Assembly: GCF_014652635.1 (NCBI RefSeq)
Contig: NZ_BMZE01000001.1
Coordinates: forward strand, 565,987-629,986
From: Devosia pacifica
Lineage (GTDB): Bacteria > Pseudomonadota > Alphaproteobacteria > Rhizobiales > Devosiaceae
Direction of reading: 5' to 3'
DNA: 64,000 bases
Part shown: one piece after another, positions 43,914-54,254 of the stretch
How the letters are laid out: the number at the start of each line of letters is the position of its first letter
How positions within the stretch are numbered: the first letter of the stretch is position 1
The notes under the pieces: generated by a model
Told to the model about the DNA's origin: nothing
What the model saw: the letters and a program-made list of their open reading frames with translations, nothing else
The model's database searches: none
Made by a program: the position numbers and the translations under genes

Positions 43914-45230
43914 ATGATCCCGCGCTACGCCCGTCCCGAAATGGTCGCCATCTGGTCTGCCGAGAGCAAGTACCGCATCTGGTTCGAGATCGAAGCACAC
44001 GCGACGGACGCCCTTGCCGGGCTCGGCATCGTTCCGAAGGAAGCGGCACAGACAATCTGGGAGAAAGGTGGTTCCGCCAGTTTTGATGTGGAGCGTATCG
44101 ACGAGATCGAGCGGACCACCAAGCACGATGTCATTGCCTTTCTCACCCACCTTAGTGAGATCGTGGGGCCGGAAGCGCGTTTCGTTCATCAGGGGATGAC
44201 CTCCTCGGACGTCCTCGACACCACTCTGTCCGTACAGCTGAGCCGGGCCGCCGATCTGCTCCTTTCTGATATTGATTCGTTGCTCGAGGCGTTGAAGACG
44301 CGCGCCATGGAGCACAGGAACACCGTCACCATTGGCCGGAGTCACGGGATTCACGCTGAACCCACCACGTTCGGCGTCAAGCTCGCAGAGGCATACGCAG
44401 AGTTCGCGCGGAACCGGGCACGCCTCGCGGCTGCACGTGAGGAAGTCGCCGTCTGCGCCATTTCTGGTGCGGTTGGCACATTCGCGAATATCGATCCATC
44501 CGTTGAGGAGCACGTTGCTGAAAAGCTGGGTCTGCGGCCCGAGCCGGTTTCGACCCAGGTGATCCCGCGCGACCGGCACGCAATGTTCTTCGCTACCCTC
44601 GGCGTCATTGCCTCGTCGATTGAACGGGTCGCTACCGAGATACGCCACCTGCAGCGGACCGAGGTGCTCGAGGCGGAGGAGTACTTCTCCCCCGGCCAGA
44701 AAGGTTCTTCGGCCATGCCGCACAAGCGCAATCCTGTGCTCACCGAAAACCTCACAGGCTTGGCGCGTCTCGTGCGCGGCATGGTGGCCCCTGCCCTTGA
44801 GAACGTGGCGCTCTGGCACGAGCGCGACATCTCGCACTCCTCCGTCGAACGGATGATTGGCCCCGACGCCACCATAACGCTCGACTTTGCGCTCGCTCGC
44901 TTGACCTCGGTGATCAAGAACCTGCTGGTTTACCCGGAGAACATGCAGCGCAATCTCGACCTGCTTGGCGGCTTGCATAACTCGCAGCGCGTGTTGCTTG
45001 CGTTGACGCAGGCCGGCTTCTCGCGAGAGGACAGCTATGCGCTGGTCCAGCGCAACGCCATGAAGGTTTGGGAACTACGTGAGGACCGCACCGGCAAGTT
45101 CGCTCAGTTCCTCAAGGAAGACAGCGAAGTGACTCTCTCCGATGAACAAATCGACGCTATGTTTGATGAGGGTTATCATCTCAAGCACGTCGATACGATC
45201 TTCTCACGAGTTTTCGGAGCCAATGCGTGA
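43914..45230 (+). CDS. purB: Adenylosuccinate lyase
   Basis: This 438-residue fumarase-superfamily lyase catalyses two steps of purine synthesis. It has TSSDVLDTTLSVQL and GRSHGIHAEP (substrate residues) and the superfamily signature GSSAMPHKRNP (~residue 262). The start at 43914 (MIPRYARPEMVAIW) is the family start. Its stop overlaps the GTG start of the following hydrolase by 4 bases. Confidence 0.96.
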   Translation: MIPRYARPEMVAIWSAESKYRIWFEIEAHATDALAGLGIVPKEAAQTIWEKGGSASFDVERIDEIERTTKHDVIAFLTHLSEIVGPEARFVHQGMTSSDVLDTTLSVQLSRAADLLLSDIDSLLEALKTRAMEHRNTVTIGRSHGIHAEPTTFGVKLAEAYAEFARNRARLAAAREEVAVCAISGAVGTFANIDPSVEEHVAEKLGLRPEPVSTQVIPRDRHAMFFATLGVIASSIERVATEIRHLQRTEVLEAEEYFSPGQKGSSAMPHKRNPVLTENLTGLARLVRGMVAPALENVALWHERDISHSSVERMIGPDATITLDFALARLTSVIKNLLVYPENMQRNLDLLGGLHNSQRVLLALTQAGFSREDSYALVQRNAMKVWELREDRTGKFAQFLKEDSEVTLSDEQIDAMFDEGYHLKHVDTIFSRVFGANA

Positions 45231-45784
45231 AGGTATCGGAAGCCGACATTTTGATTCTGCCAGGCCTCGGCAATAGCGGTCGCGGGCACTGGCAAAGGCG
45301 CTGGGCGGAAAGGCTTTCGTCCGGACAGTTCATCGAACAGAAGAACTGGGACAAGCCGAAGCTCGAGGAGTGGGTGGCCACGATCGAGCGGCATGTCATG
45401 ATGTCCACACGCCCGGTGGTTCTCGTCGCTCATTCGCTGTCGGTATTGGCCGTTGCGCATGCCGCTGCGCGGATGGCTGACACCAAGGTGCGCGGCGCTT
45501 TTCTGGTAGCGGCACCCGACCCTGAGTTGAACTCCAAGGTCGCGCGAACGGCCAGGGCATTCTCACCAGTGCCGCGAGATCCGCTGCCGTTTCCCTCGAT
45601 GCTTGTCAGTTCCAGCACCGACAGGTTCTGCTCGCTTGAGCGTGCCGTGGATTTCGCCACTTGCTGGGGCTCGGACTTTCACGACGCGGGCGATGCTGGA
45701 CACATCGATGAAGAATCGGGCCACGGTCCGTGGCCCGAAGGTTTGCTGATGTTTACCCGGTTGATGCAGAGACTGCGGGCCTAG
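45227..45784 (+). CDS. RBBP9/YdeN-type alpha/beta hydrolase
   Basis: This 185-residue hydrolase has GLGNSGRGHWQRRW near the N-terminus, a Ser nucleophile in LVAHSLSVLA (~residue 70) and the final His/Asp pair in GDAGHIDEESGHGPW. The RBBP9/YdeN family is soluble with serine hydrolase activity on small esters. It begins with GTG overlapping the purB stop, so purB and this gene are coupled. The role with purB is unclear. Confidence 0.88.
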   Translation: MKVSEADILILPGLGNSGRGHWQRRWAERLSSGQFIEQKNWDKPKLEEWVATIERHVMMSTRPVVLVAHSLSVLAVAHAAARMADTKVRGAFLVAAPDPELNSKVARTARAFSPVPRDPLPFPSMLVSSSTDRFCSLERAVDFATCWGSDFHDAGDAGHIDEESGHGPWPEGLLMFTRLMQRLRA

Positions 45785-46104
45785 CCTTCGGCCAGCACCT
45801 GTTCCTGCGCCTGGGTCACCAGCTGGGCCATCTTCTGGCGGATCGTCTCGTCGCTTACGTCGACATTCTTGGCCTTGAGGTCACCGCTGACCTTGCGGAA
45901 AACGTCTTCTTCGCCGGCCTCTTCAAAATCTGATGCTACCACTTGGGCAGCGTAGGCTTTGGCCTCCTGGCCTTCGAGCCCCATAAGTTCAGCGGCCCAG
46001 ATTCCCAACAGCTTGTTGCGCCGCGCCTCTGCCTTGAATCGGAGTTCAGCATCATGGGCAAACTTGGCCTCATGGCTCTTGCGACGATCATCGAAACTGG
46101 ACAT
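45781..46104 (-). CDS. ATP synthase zeta-type inhibitor (DUF1476)
   Basis: This 107-residue helical protein begins with MSSFDDRRKSHEAKFAHDAE and contains LMGLEGQEAKAYAAQVVASDFE, the DUF1476 pattern. Zeta subunits of Paracoccus-type F1Fo-ATP synthase block ATP hydrolysis and are specific to alphaproteobacteria. The gene overlaps the convergent hydrolase by 4 bases and is divergent from purC. Confidence 0.92.
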   Translation of the reverse strand: MSSFDDRRKSHEAKFAHDAELRFKAEARRNKLLGIWAAELMGLEGQEAKAYAAQVVASDFEEAGEEDVFRKVSGDLKAKNVDVSDETIRQKMAQLVTQAQEQVLAEG

Positions 46105-46313
46105 GGCTTCTCCCGAAAATTGCCCTGGTGATCACCCTACCGAGATAGTCACGCAATCACGCTCCTGCAACGGCGTTGTGGCGGCCATCGTGCCGATTCC
46201 TCCGGGGAGGAAGCATTCGCGACGAGCGAAAGGGCTTGCAAGTTTGCCCTTTTCTGGCGCATGAAGCGGCCCGATTGCAACCATCTCCCTTATCGACAAG
46301 CGGCAGGACCAGA

Positions 46314-47078
46314 ATGAATCGTCGGCGCAGAATCTATGAGGGCAAGGCCAAGATCCTGTTCGAGGGTCCTGAGCCCGGTACTCTGGTTCAGTATTTCAAG
46401 GACGACGCGACTGCTGGCAATGGCGCCAAGCATGAAGTCATGGACGGCAAGGGCGTACTCAATAACCGCATTTCCGAGTTCGTCTTCAGCAAGCTGAATG
46501 CCCTCGGCATCCCCACGCATTTCATTCGTCGAATCAATATGCGCGAGCAGCTGATCAAGGAAGTGGAAATCATTCCGCTTGAGATCATTGTGCGCAACGT
46601 TGCCGCTGGCTCTCTCGTCAAGCGGCTTGGCCTTGAGCCTGGGACCCAGCTTCCCCGCTCGATCATCGAGTTCTGCTACAAGGATGACGCTCTGGGCGAC
46701 CCGATGGTCTCGGAAGAGCACATCACAGCGTTCGGTTGGGCGACGCCTCAGGAACTTGACGACATCATGTCGCTGGCTATCCGCGTCAACGATTTCCTTT
46801 CCGGCCTTTTCATGGGTGTCGGGATCCAGCTCGTAGACTTCAAGATCGAAGTTGGTCGGCTCTATGAAGGCGACCTCATGCGCATTGTTCTCGCCGACGA
46901 GATCTCCCCCGACAGCTGTCGGCTCTGGGACACCAAGACCCGCAACAAGTTGGACAAGGACCGCTTCCGTGAAGACCTCGGCGGCGTGGTCGATGCTTAC
47001 CGTGAGGTCGCGCAGCGGCTTGGTATCCTGGTGGAAGCCGAGAACGCCCTCACTACCGGCCCGCGGCTCGTTCAGTAA
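46314..47078 (+). CDS. purC: SAICAR synthetase (PurC)
   Basis: This 254-residue enzyme joins CAIR and aspartate in purine synthesis. It shows [52 protein letters not shown] and [12 protein letters not shown] with the metal site. The start at 46314 ([10 protein letters not shown]) matches the family; upstream frame extension is not conserved. It is followed after 9 bases by purS. Confidence 0.96.
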   Translation: MNRRRRIYEGKAKILFEGPEPGTLVQYFKDDATAGNGAKHEVMDGKGVLNNRISEFVFSKLNALGIPTHFIRRINMREQLIKEVEIIPLEIIVRNVAAGSLVKRLGLEPGTQLPRSIIEFCYKDDALGDPMVSEEHITAFGWATPQELDDIMSLAIRVNDFLSGLFMGVGIQLVDFKIEVGRLYEGDLMRIVLADEISPDSCRLWDTKTRNKLDKDRFREDLGGVVDAYREVAQRLGILVEAENALTTGPRLVQ

Positions 47079-47087
47079 GGAAAGCTC

Positions 47088-47330
47088 ATGAAGGCTCGCG
47101 TTGTCGTTACCCTCAAACCCGGTGTGCTCGATCCGCAAGGGCAGGCTATTGAAGGCTCGCTCGGTGGTCTCGGATTTACCGGCGTCTCAGCGGTCCGCCA
47201 GGGAAAGATCTTTGACCTCGAAGTCGATGCAACCGATGCAGAGGACGCGCGTTCAAAAGTCGATAGCATGTGCACGCGGCTCTTGGCGAACACGGTTATC
47301 GAGAATTACTCGGTAGAAATCTCTGAATAG
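47088..47330 (+). CDS. purS: Phosphoribosylformylglycinamidine synthase subunit PurS
   Basis: This 80-residue PurS bridges PurL and PurQ. It has KARVVVTLKPGVLDPQGQAI and a dimerising alpha/beta end (LLANTVIENYSVEISE). It normally lies directly before purQ and purL; here an acyltransferase gene intervenes. Confidence 0.96.
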   Translation: MKARVVVTLKPGVLDPQGQAIEGSLGGLGFTGVSAVRQGKIFDLEVDATDAEDARSKVDSMCTRLLANTVIENYSVEISE

Positions 47331-47372
47331 TTCAGAGTTGGAATAAGGCGCTGGGGGCGCCGGACGGCAATC

Positions 47373-47456
47373 ATGGTCAAGACTATTTCTCTTTCCATCC
47401 TCTTCTTCGCTTCTCTTGCATTTATGTTTGCAGCCTACGCATCTGTGCCAGTGTGA
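47373..47456 (+). CDS. Possible 27-residue hydrophobic peptide
   Basis: An ATG at 47373 opens a 27-codon frame rich in Ser, Ile, Phe and Ala (VKTISLSILFFASLAFMFAA), with a short C-terminal tail. It would be a single-helix membrane microprotein or a signal-like peptide. The ribosome site is weak (GGACGG upstream). It lies in the spacer between purS and the inserted acyltransferase, and could be a chance frame. Confidence 0.3.
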   Translation: MVKTISLSILFFASLAFMFAAYASVPV

Positions 47457-47579
47457 AGGCATCAATTTCTCTGACAATTTTACTGATTAAGCCTGTTTTT
47501 TAAGGCTGTAGATCAGTTTCTCACAAACCCGATGCCTCGCGCGCTAAGTTGCGGCCAACTCAGTAGTTGGAGTAGCGGC

Positions 47580-48671
47580 ATGGCATCGGCGTCATCTTCA
47601 GGTCGTCTCGGTTGGGTGGATCTGGCCAAGGGCATTTCCATCCTTCTGGTGGTAATGATGCACTCGGCCTATGGCGTCGGCGCCGACACGGGCGATATTG
47701 GGGTGCTGCATTGGGTGATCGCTTGGGCGACACCATTCCGAATGCCCGAATTCTTCCTGATCTCCGGGCTTTTCCTGGCAGCCGTCATCGCCCGTCCCTG
47801 GGGGCGTTACGCCGACCGGCGGGTGGTACACTATTTATATTTCTACGCCGTTTGGGCCGTCATCCACATCGGCTTCAAGTTTGGCCTCGGCGCGTATTCA
47901 GCGCCAGACGCGCTGCGTTATATCGCGCTTGCACCTGTAGAGCCCTACGGAGTCCTTTGGTTTATCTACATGCTGGCTATTGTCAGCGCCGTTGCCAAGC
48001 TGTGCCATGATCTGCGCCTTCCGCACTGGTTCGTGCTGGCGGCTGGAGCTGCGCTCCAGATCGCGCCGGTTCACACAGGCAGCTATGCGGTCGATCAGTT
48101 TGCCGAGTTCTTCGTCTTCTTCTATGCCGGATATGCAGGTGCACCATTGGTGTTCCAGCTTGCCGATTGGGCTGCGAAGCATGTGATCCTGGCGCTTCTC
48201 AGCCTTGCGGCATGGGCAACAATACACTCGATGCTGGTCTTCTCGCCCGGGTTCGCAATCGAGCCAACGGAAACATATCTGGGCTATGCGGGCCTGCCCG
48301 GTGTGAATCTCATGCTTGGCGTTGCCGGAGCAGTCGCCCTGTGCACCACCTCTGCGCTGCTTGCGCGCATTCCAGCAATGGATTGGCTGCGCTGGCTCGG
48401 CGCCCGCTCTATCGTCGTCTACCTGGCCTTCGCGCTGCCAATGGGTGTCGCCCGTGAGATCTTGCTAAGGCTTGGTATCATCGAAGATGTTTCGGCGATC
48501 AGTCTGCTTGTAATGGCGACCGCAGTTATCAGCCCGCTGATTCTGCAGGCGATCATAGAACGCACCGGCATCGGACGGTTCCTGTTCGAGCGCCCCGCCT
48601 GGGCCCATATTCCCGGCACGCCCGGCTCGCGCCAATCAGCAGAACTGGTCAGCCGCACCCCGGCGGAATGA
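47580..48671 (+). CDS. Acyltransferase-3-like membrane protein inserted between purS and purQ
   Basis: This 363-residue protein has about ten helices and begins with [26 protein letters not shown], the acyltransferase-3/OpgC-like opening with the D-x-x-K/R and His motif (here DLAKG and MMHS). Family members O-acylate sugars of surface glycans. The ATG at 47580 has GGAG 7 bases upstream. Its position breaks the usual purC-purS-purQ-purL order, and its hydrophobic nature is unrelated to purines. The spacer after it (97 bases) suffices for an independent purQL promoter. Confidence 0.85.
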   Translation: MASASSSGRLGWVDLAKGISILLVVMMHSAYGVGADTGDIGVLHWVIAWATPFRMPEFFLISGLFLAAVIARPWGRYADRRVVHYLYFYAVWAVIHIGFKFGLGAYSAPDALRYIALAPVEPYGVLWFIYMLAIVSAVAKLCHDLRLPHWFVLAAGAALQIAPVHTGSYAVDQFAEFFVFFYAGYAGAPLVFQLADWAAKHVILALLSLAAWATIHSMLVFSPGFAIEPTETYLGYAGLPGVNLMLGVAGAVALCTTSALLARIPAMDWLRWLGARSIVVYLAFALPMGVAREILLRLGIIEDVSAISLLVMATAVISPLILQAIIERTGIGRFLFERPAWAHIPGTPGSRQSAELVSRTPAE

Positions 48672-48768
48672 TGCGGAAGGCCCGGTTTCGTGCAGTGCAC
48701 GGGACTTGCCTTTTGCCTCCGGAGCGACGAAAAGGCGGCTGATCTCTTCCACAGTCGAGGCACCGCCG

Positions 48769-49437
48769 ATGAAGTCAGCAGTCGTCGTTTTTCCCGGTCT
48801 CAACCGCGATCGAGACATGTTGGCCGCCCTCGAAAGCATCGGAGGCATCCCGCCGGTCACTGTGTGGCACAAGGAAACCGGCCTTCCGGACGTCGATCTC
48901 GTGGTTATTCCCGGCGGCTTTTCTTATGGCGACTATCTGCGGGCCGGCGCCATTGCCGCACGGTCTCCCATCATGCAGGCAATTCGCGAAAAGGCAGATC
49001 AGGGAACTCGTGTGCTAGGCGTCTGCAATGGCTTCCAGATTCTGACTGAAGCAGGCCTCCTGCCCGGCGTTCTGATGCGCAACGCTTCCCTGCGCTTCGT
49101 ATGCAAGACGGTGCGTCTGAAGGTCGAGAATGCTGACACCGCGTTCACACGTGGCTACAGCGCCGGTCAGATCATCGACTGCCCCGTTGCGCACCATGAC
49201 GGCAACTATTTCGCTGACTCGGACACACTTGATCGAGTCGAGGGCAATGGCCAGGTGGCATTCCGCTACGCCGAGGGCACCAACCCTAACGGGTCGCTGA
49301 ACGATATTGCCGGCGTCTTCAATGAAGCGAAGAATGTGCTTGGCCTCATGCCGCACCCGGAGAACCTGATCGAGGCCGCGCACGGCGGCAGCGATGGACG
49401 CGCATTGTTCGCCGCAGCATTGGATCAGGTTGCCTGA
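48769..49437 (+). CDS. purQ: Phosphoribosylformylglycinamidine synthase subunit PurQ
   Basis: This 222-residue class I glutaminase subunit supplies ammonia to PurL. The catalytic Cys is in [19 protein letters not shown] (~residue 86), and the His/Glu are in [11 protein letters not shown] (~residue 195). The start at 48769 ([10 protein letters not shown]) is the family start. A gap of 50 bases separates it from purL. Confidence 0.96.
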   Translation: MKSAVVVFPGLNRDRDMLAALESIGGIPPVTVWHKETGLPDVDLVVIPGGFSYGDYLRAGAIAARSPIMQAIREKADQGTRVLGVCNGFQILTEAGLLPGVLMRNASLRFVCKTVRLKVENADTAFTRGYSAGQIIDCPVAHHDGNYFADSDTLDRVEGNGQVAFRYAEGTNPNGSLNDIAGVFNEAKNVLGLMPHPENLIEAAHGGSDGRALFAAALDQVA

Positions 49438-49487
49438 ACGCCTCGCGCTGAGCCCCGCCTATCTTATCCGCCCCAGGGAGCGGCTTT

Positions 49488-51707
49488 ATGAGCATTCCGA
49501 ACGATATCCAGATCACAGCGGACATTGTCGCTAATCACGGCCTGTCCTCGGATGAGTACGAAAAGATCAAGCAGCTGATCGGCCGAGAGCCGAACTTCAC
49601 AGAGCTCGGCATCTTCTCGGCAATGTGGAACGAGCACTGCTCCTATAAGTCCTCGAAGAAATGGCTGAAAACGCTGCCAACCACTGGCACGCGGGTCATT
49701 CAGGGACCGGGCGAGAATGCCGGCGTCGTCGATATCGGTGACGGTCAGGCCGTGGTGTTCAAGATGGAGTCACACAACCACCCGAGCTTTATCGAGCCCT
49801 ATCAGGGCGCAGCCACCGGGGTTGGCGGCATCCTGCGTGATATCTTCACCATGGGCGCGCGTCCGATCGCGGCGATGAACGCGCTGCGCTTCGGTGCGCC
49901 CGACCATGAAAAGACACGGCACCTCGTGTCGGGTGTCGTGGCCGGCGTTGGCGGGTATGGCAATTCCTTCGGCGTGCCCACTGTGGGCGGCGAGGTTGAG
50001 TTCGATGCACGCTATAACGGCAATATTCTCGTCAATGCCTTCGCCGCCGGTCTCGCCGATACCAATGCCATCTTCTACTCGAAGGCCGAGGGCGTCGGCC
50101 TGCCGGTTGTCTATCTCGGTGCGAAGACCGGACGCGACGGCGTTGGTGGCGCCACCATGGCCTCGGCCGAATTCGGCGACGATATCGAGGAGAAGCGCCC
50201 AACTGTGCAGGTGGGCGACCCTTTCACCGAAAAGCGCCTGCTGGAAGCGTGTCTTGAACTCATGGCGACGGGCGCAGTAATCGCCATTCAGGACATGGGC
50301 GCGGCGGGCCTTACCTGCTCTGCTGTCGAGATGGGGGCAAAGGGTGGCCTCGGCATCGAACTCGACCTCGATAAGGTGCCTGTGCGCGAAGAGGCAATGA
50401 CACCCTACGAAATGATGCTCTCGGAAAGCCAGGAGCGCATGCTGATGGTCCTCAGCCCCGACAAGGAGGCAGAGGCCCGTGCAGTTTTCGAGAAATGGGA
50501 ACTGGACTTTGCGACCGTCGGCAGAACCACCGACGATCTGCGGTTCCGCATCCTGTGGCACGGCGATGAGGTCGCCAATCTGCCGATCCGCGAACTCGGC
50601 GACGAAGCACCGGAATACGACCGTGAGTGGGTGACGCCCCCTGCACCGGCGCCGTTGGGCGATATACCCCGGATGGATGTTGGAGAGGCTGTCCTGAAGC
50701 TACTTTCCAGCCACCGCTTTGCGTCACGTCGCTGGGTCTACGAGCAGTACGACACGCTGATCGGCGGCAACTCTCTGCAGACGCCGGGCGGTGACGCAGG
50801 GGTGGTGCGGGTCGCCGGGCATCCGACCAAAGCTCTTGCCTTTTCCGCCGACGTGACGCCGCGCTATTGCGAAGCGGATCCGTTCGAAGGCGGCAAGCAG
50901 GCGGTCGCCGAATGCTGGCGCAACCTGACGTCAACGGGTGCGGACCCATTGGCTGCGACTGACAACCTCAATTTCGGCAACCCGCAGCGCCCGGAGATCA
51001 TGGGCCAACTGGTCAAGGCAATAGAGGGGATCGGCGAGGCCTGCCGAGAGCTCGAGTTTCCGATCGTTTCAGGCAATGTCTCGCTCTATAACGAAACCAA
51101 CGGACGCGCGATCCTTCCGACCCCAACCATTGGCGGCGTCGGCCTTCTTCCCGATCACGCGAACATGGCTCGGATCGGCTTCGCGGCCAAGAACCAGCCA
51201 ATTCTACTGGTCGGCGCTCCTGCCGCCTGGGGCAAGCATCTTGGCCAGTCCGCCTATATGAAGGACTTGTTTGAGCGTTCGGAAGGGGCGCCACCGCCAG
51301 TCGATCTTCAGCACGAGCGCAGGACCGGAGATTTCGTGCGCTCGCTGATCAGAAGCGGCATGGCGAGCGCGGTGCATGACCTGTCGGACGGTGGCCTCGC
51401 GATCGGCCTTGCAGAAATGGCGCTGGCATCCGGCATCGGTGCCGAAATCACTGCACTTGAAGGATGTGATCCGGTCGAGGTGTTCTTTGGTGAAGACCAG
51501 GGACGTTACCTTGTGACGCTCTCGGTCGATCCGCAGGATGAAGCGCTCGATAAGCTCTGGCAGGATGCCGAGGAGGCCGGGATTTTCGCGCCCTGGATCG
51601 GCACGACCGGCGGCACCGATCTCACGCTCGGCGCGGCTGCTCCGCTGGCAATTGAAGACCTGCGGCATTCGCACGAGGAGTGGTTTCCTCGTTTCATGAG
51701 CAACTAA
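49488..51707 (+). CDS. purL: Phosphoribosylformylglycinamidine synthase subunit PurL
   Basis: This 739-residue small-type PurL makes FGAM with PurS and PurQ. It has [39 protein letters not shown] (ATP/Mg site), and repeat domains PurM-like (AIM-like). Length equals the bacterial small PurL. GGGAG lies before the ATG at 49488. Confidence 0.97.
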   Translation: MSIPNDIQITADIVANHGLSSDEYEKIKQLIGREPNFTELGIFSAMWNEHCSYKSSKKWLKTLPTTGTRVIQGPGENAGVVDIGDGQAVVFKMESHNHPSFIEPYQGAATGVGGILRDIFTMGARPIAAMNALRFGAPDHEKTRHLVSGVVAGVGGYGNSFGVPTVGGEVEFDARYNGNILVNAFAAGLADTNAIFYSKAEGVGLPVVYLGAKTGRDGVGGATMASAEFGDDIEEKRPTVQVGDPFTEKRLLEACLELMATGAVIAIQDMGAAGLTCSAVEMGAKGGLGIELDLDKVPVREEAMTPYEMMLSESQERMLMVLSPDKEAEARAVFEKWELDFATVGRTTDDLRFRILWHGDEVANLPIRELGDEAPEYDREWVTPPAPAPLGDIPRMDVGEAVLKLLSSHRFASRRWVYEQYDTLIGGNSLQTPGGDAGVVRVAGHPTKALAFSADVTPRYCEADPFEGGKQAVAECWRNLTSTGADPLAATDNLNFGNPQRPEIMGQLVKAIEGIGEACRELEFPIVSGNVSLYNETNGRAILPTPTIGGVGLLPDHANMARIGFAAKNQPILLVGAPAAWGKHLGQSAYMKDLFERSEGAPPPVDLQHERRTGDFVRSLIRSGMASAVHDLSDGGLAIGLAEMALASGIGAEITALEGCDPVEVFFGEDQGRYLVTLSVDPQDEALDKLWQDAEEAGIFAPWIGTTGGTDLTLGAAAPLAIEDLRHSHEEWFPRFMSN

Positions 51708-51776
51708 GCAGGAATACGGCCTTAACATCGACGCAGTTGGCGGCGAAAAGATACAATGATCGGCTCGGAGCCTTCG

Positions 51777-52373
51777 ATGATACGCTGCCTGCATGCCTTG
51801 ACGCTGGCCATACTCGCAATGCCATTCGGGTCTACGCTAGCGGTTGCAAGCGATGTCAGCGTTACCCGTTCGATCTTGGAAGACCGGCCGTACACCCTCG
51901 TCTATCCAAGCACGATGCAGGCCAGCGGTGGCGGCGCAGATCCCCTAACGATCAACCATCCTCAAGCGCCGCTGCAATGCACACTTGAAGTGATACCTGC
52001 CGAGGATAGCGATTGGTCGCCAGAAAGCGCGCTGGCACGGCTCGACCAGGAGTCGCTGACGGCGCAGTGGGCGGAGACTTTTCCTGGCTTCGAGATCGAT
52101 AGCTCGGGCATCACGAGCTACGAAAGCGGGCGCGCTCTGATTTACGAGGGGACGAGCGAGACGTCGCCGATGAACATGCCGATCAGTCTCGTCCACACGG
52201 AGACTGTCAGCAGCGGGCGTGGCTATATACTGGATTGCTTTTTCGCGACATCCGTGACGGCCAATGCGCGCCCGATTGTCAATTTCATCGTCGCGAATTT
52301 CTCGACCCGCTCTGATGGCGATTGCTGCGTTGGGGTCGCACGCCTCGATCCGGATATCCCGTTCAGCGAGTGA
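51777..52373 (+). CDS. Secreted hypothetical protein
   Basis: This 198-residue protein has a signal peptide (MIRCLHALTLAILAMPFGS, cleavage after AVAS). The start at 51777 is chosen because GGAG lies about 6 bases upstream; an ATG at 51756 would add seven residues before it. Conserved-looking parts are TLVYPSTMQASGG and a Cys-containing C-terminus (DGDCCVGVAR). Four cysteines in the mature protein suggest disulfides. No family recognised; it occupies the purL-bolA gap. Confidence 0.6.
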   Translation: MIRCLHALTLAILAMPFGSTLAVASDVSVTRSILEDRPYTLVYPSTMQASGGGADPLTINHPQAPLQCTLEVIPAEDSDWSPESALARLDQESLTAQWAETFPGFEIDSSGITSYESGRALIYEGTSETSPMNMPISLVHTETVSSGRGYILDCFFATSVTANARPIVNFIVANFSTRSDGDCCVGVARLDPDIPFSE

Positions 52374-52449
52374 GCGTGTTGATGAGGCTCGCAGGCCGTG
52401 CGATATCCTCAGCGAACAGATAGCCGCACCGAGATCGAGGATTCCTGCC

Positions 52450-52683
52450 ATGCCCATGGACGCAAGCGAAATCGAACGCCGCATCAAGACCGCGCTTCCG
52501 GATGCAGAAATCGAAATCCGCGATCTTGCCGGCGATGGCGACCACTACGCCGCGACGGTCAAGTCGGAGCAGTTCCGCGGCAAGACGCGGGTGCAGCAGC
52601 ATCAACTGGTCTATGCCGCGCTGCAGGGTGACATGGGCGGCGCACTGCACGCTCTGGCGCTGCAGACCAGCCCTCCGGACTGA
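52450..52683 (+). CDS. BolA-family protein
   Basis: This 77-residue BolA protein contains ASEIERRIKTALPDAEIEI, GDGDHYAATVKSEQFRGK and RVQQHQLVYAAL with the BolA His residues that bind a glutaredoxin-held [2Fe-2S] cluster. Usually next to the monothiol glutaredoxin gene grxD; here grxD is 2.6 kb downstream behind a kdsB block. Confidence 0.9.
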   Translation: MPMDASEIERRIKTALPDAEIEIRDLAGDGDHYAATVKSEQFRGKTRVQQHQLVYAALQGDMGGALHALALQTSPPD

Positions 52684-52747
52684 CGCAAAACTGTCAAGCT
52701 GAGACTTTAGGAGTGGGACTGCAAATGCACGAGCCCACGAGGTCGAG

Positions 52748-53491
52748 ATGCAGGTTCAGGTCGTCATTCCCGCCCGCTACAATTCAGGACGCCTGCCGGG
52801 AAAGCCGCTGATCGACCTCGATGGCATGCCTATGGTGGAACGCACCTGGCGGCGCTGCATCAGCGCGATTGCGGAAGATCAGGTCCTGGTCGCGACCGAC
52901 GATCAGCGGATCGCCGACCATTGCGAATCGGTCGGTATCCGCTGGATGATGACATCACCCGAGTGTCTCACAGGCACTGACCGTGTGGCAGAGGTCGCTA
53001 CCCGGATCGACGCCGATTACTTTGTCAATGTCCAGGGTGACGAGCCGCTGATCAACCCGGACGACATCAGCCGCCTTATTGTAGCTGCCCGAAACGCGCC
53101 ACATGAGCTGCATCTCGGGATTACCGAGATTTTCGACGAGCGCGAGTTTCGAAACCCAACCATCCCCAAGGCGGTCTTCCGCAAGGATGGACGGTTGCTC
53201 TATGTCTCCCGCACAGCGCTGCCCTCGACAAAGTATCTCGAGTTCCGCCGTGCGTGGCGACCAGTTTGGGTCTATGGCTTCCCCCCAGCGGCGCTCGCGG
53301 ACTATGCGGCCCACGAAGGCAAGGGCGTGATCGAAGAGATCGAGGACAATGAGTGCCTGCGCTTTCTCGAGATGGGGTACGATATTCGCCTTGTCGAAAT
53401 GAGCGCCGAATCGGTCGCGGTCGATACACCGGAGGATGCTGAACGCGTGCGCCGGGTTTTGGCCGCAACATACGATACAGCCGCCGAATGA
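52748..53491 (+). CDS. kdsB: CMP-Kdo synthetase (KdsB)-like cytidylyltransferase
   Basis: This 247-residue nucleotidyltransferase has VVIPARYNSGRLPGKPLIDL, FVNVQGDEPLINPDDI and the Mg-binding late EMSAESVAVDTPEDAERV motif of KdsB, which activates Kdo for LPS or capsule. A stand-alone kdsB in a block next to unknown glycan-like proteins suggests capsule or LPS modification; it overlaps the next gene by 4 bases. Confidence 0.87.
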   Translation: MQVQVVIPARYNSGRLPGKPLIDLDGMPMVERTWRRCISAIAEDQVLVATDDQRIADHCESVGIRWMMTSPECLTGTDRVAEVATRIDADYFVNVQGDEPLINPDDISRLIVAARNAPHELHLGITEIFDEREFRNPTIPKAVFRKDGRLLYVSRTALPSTKYLEFRRAWRPVWVYGFPPAALADYAAHEGKGVIEEIEDNECLRFLEMGYDIRLVEMSAESVAVDTPEDAERVRRVLAATYDTAAE

Positions 53492-54237
53492 CCTCCTTCA
53501 CGCGGATGCGGGCGGGATTCGCACCACGCACCCGCGCTTTCCTTTATCTCACCATCCGGCGGAAACGCTACGACGCGGCACTTGCGGAACTTCCCCGCTT
53601 CACTGGCCCGACAATTGTCGTCGGCAGTGCCCCCAATCCGACACGGCCCACAGGGCTTGACCAAAGCTGGGGTGTGGTGACTGTCAACGCGTCCCAGATC
53701 ACCGCAAACGATTTCGGCCTCGGCACACCTGATCTTACCGTGATGCGCGACGCCATCATGCGCGAGGACGAACATCCACAGGTGGTTTGGGCGGCGCTGG
53801 CTGCCAAGACAACCCGCCACCTTGTGGCTACGATCGCAAGCCCTTGGGATCATGGCATTGAAGACTATGCGAAAGCGCGCGGCTATCTTCCCGACACGGT
53901 AACCGAGCTCGACCGGCATATCCGCGGAGCCGTTGTCGTGGAGATGTCCGGGGAATACGTGGTCACCGTGTCCTCGGGCATCTCGAACGGTATCCTCGCA
54001 ATGCTTCTGGCGCTCAAACTTGGAGCCAAGCCAGTGGTGATGGCTGGCTTCTCCGTGACGCCTGGCTGGTATTTCGCACCCGACCGGAAAGGACCGCGCA
54101 GCCATGTTAGCGCGGACCTGCGTGTATGCCGCGCCGTCGCTCGTCGAGGGTTGCCCGTCTTTGCCTCAGACGCCATATTTGCCGAACACAGCGGCTTGCC
54201 CCTCTGGACAGGAAGGGTAGCCACAGTCGCGTCTTAA
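53488..54237 (+). CDS. Unknown protein with glycosyltransferase-like VGSAPN motif
   Basis: This 249-residue protein has an early glycine-rich motif (PTIVVGSAPNPTRPTGLD) followed by VVTVNASQITAND, reminiscent of the G-S-G-P-S ... V-N opening of DUF115/sialyltransferase-like (GT42-type) enzymes. VVEMSGEYVVTVSSGISNGI and MAGFSVTPGWYFAPD follow and hint at a second Rossmann-like half. Its overlap with kdsB suggests it uses the CMP-sugar made by KdsB. That donor link is inference; I do not recognise the family. Confidence 0.5.
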   Translation: MTSFTRMRAGFAPRTRAFLYLTIRRKRYDAALAELPRFTGPTIVVGSAPNPTRPTGLDQSWGVVTVNASQITANDFGLGTPDLTVMRDAIMREDEHPQVVWAALAAKTTRHLVATIASPWDHGIEDYAKARGYLPDTVTELDRHIRGAVVVEMSGEYVVTVSSGISNGILAMLLALKLGAKPVVMAGFSVTPGWYFAPDRKGPRSHVSADLRVCRAVARRGLPVFASDAIFAEHSGLPLWTGRVATVAS

Positions 54238-54254
54238 GGCGAAGGGAGCCGCCC

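Noticed and set aside
43905..44978. 357-codon antisense frame opposite purB
   Set aside because: purB is unmistakable on the plus strand and the antisense product has no domain-like pattern or ribosome site.
47490..47507. AGCCT/AGGCT hairpin as a purS terminator
   Set aside because: Only 5 pairs with the T-run inside the loop; too weak to call.
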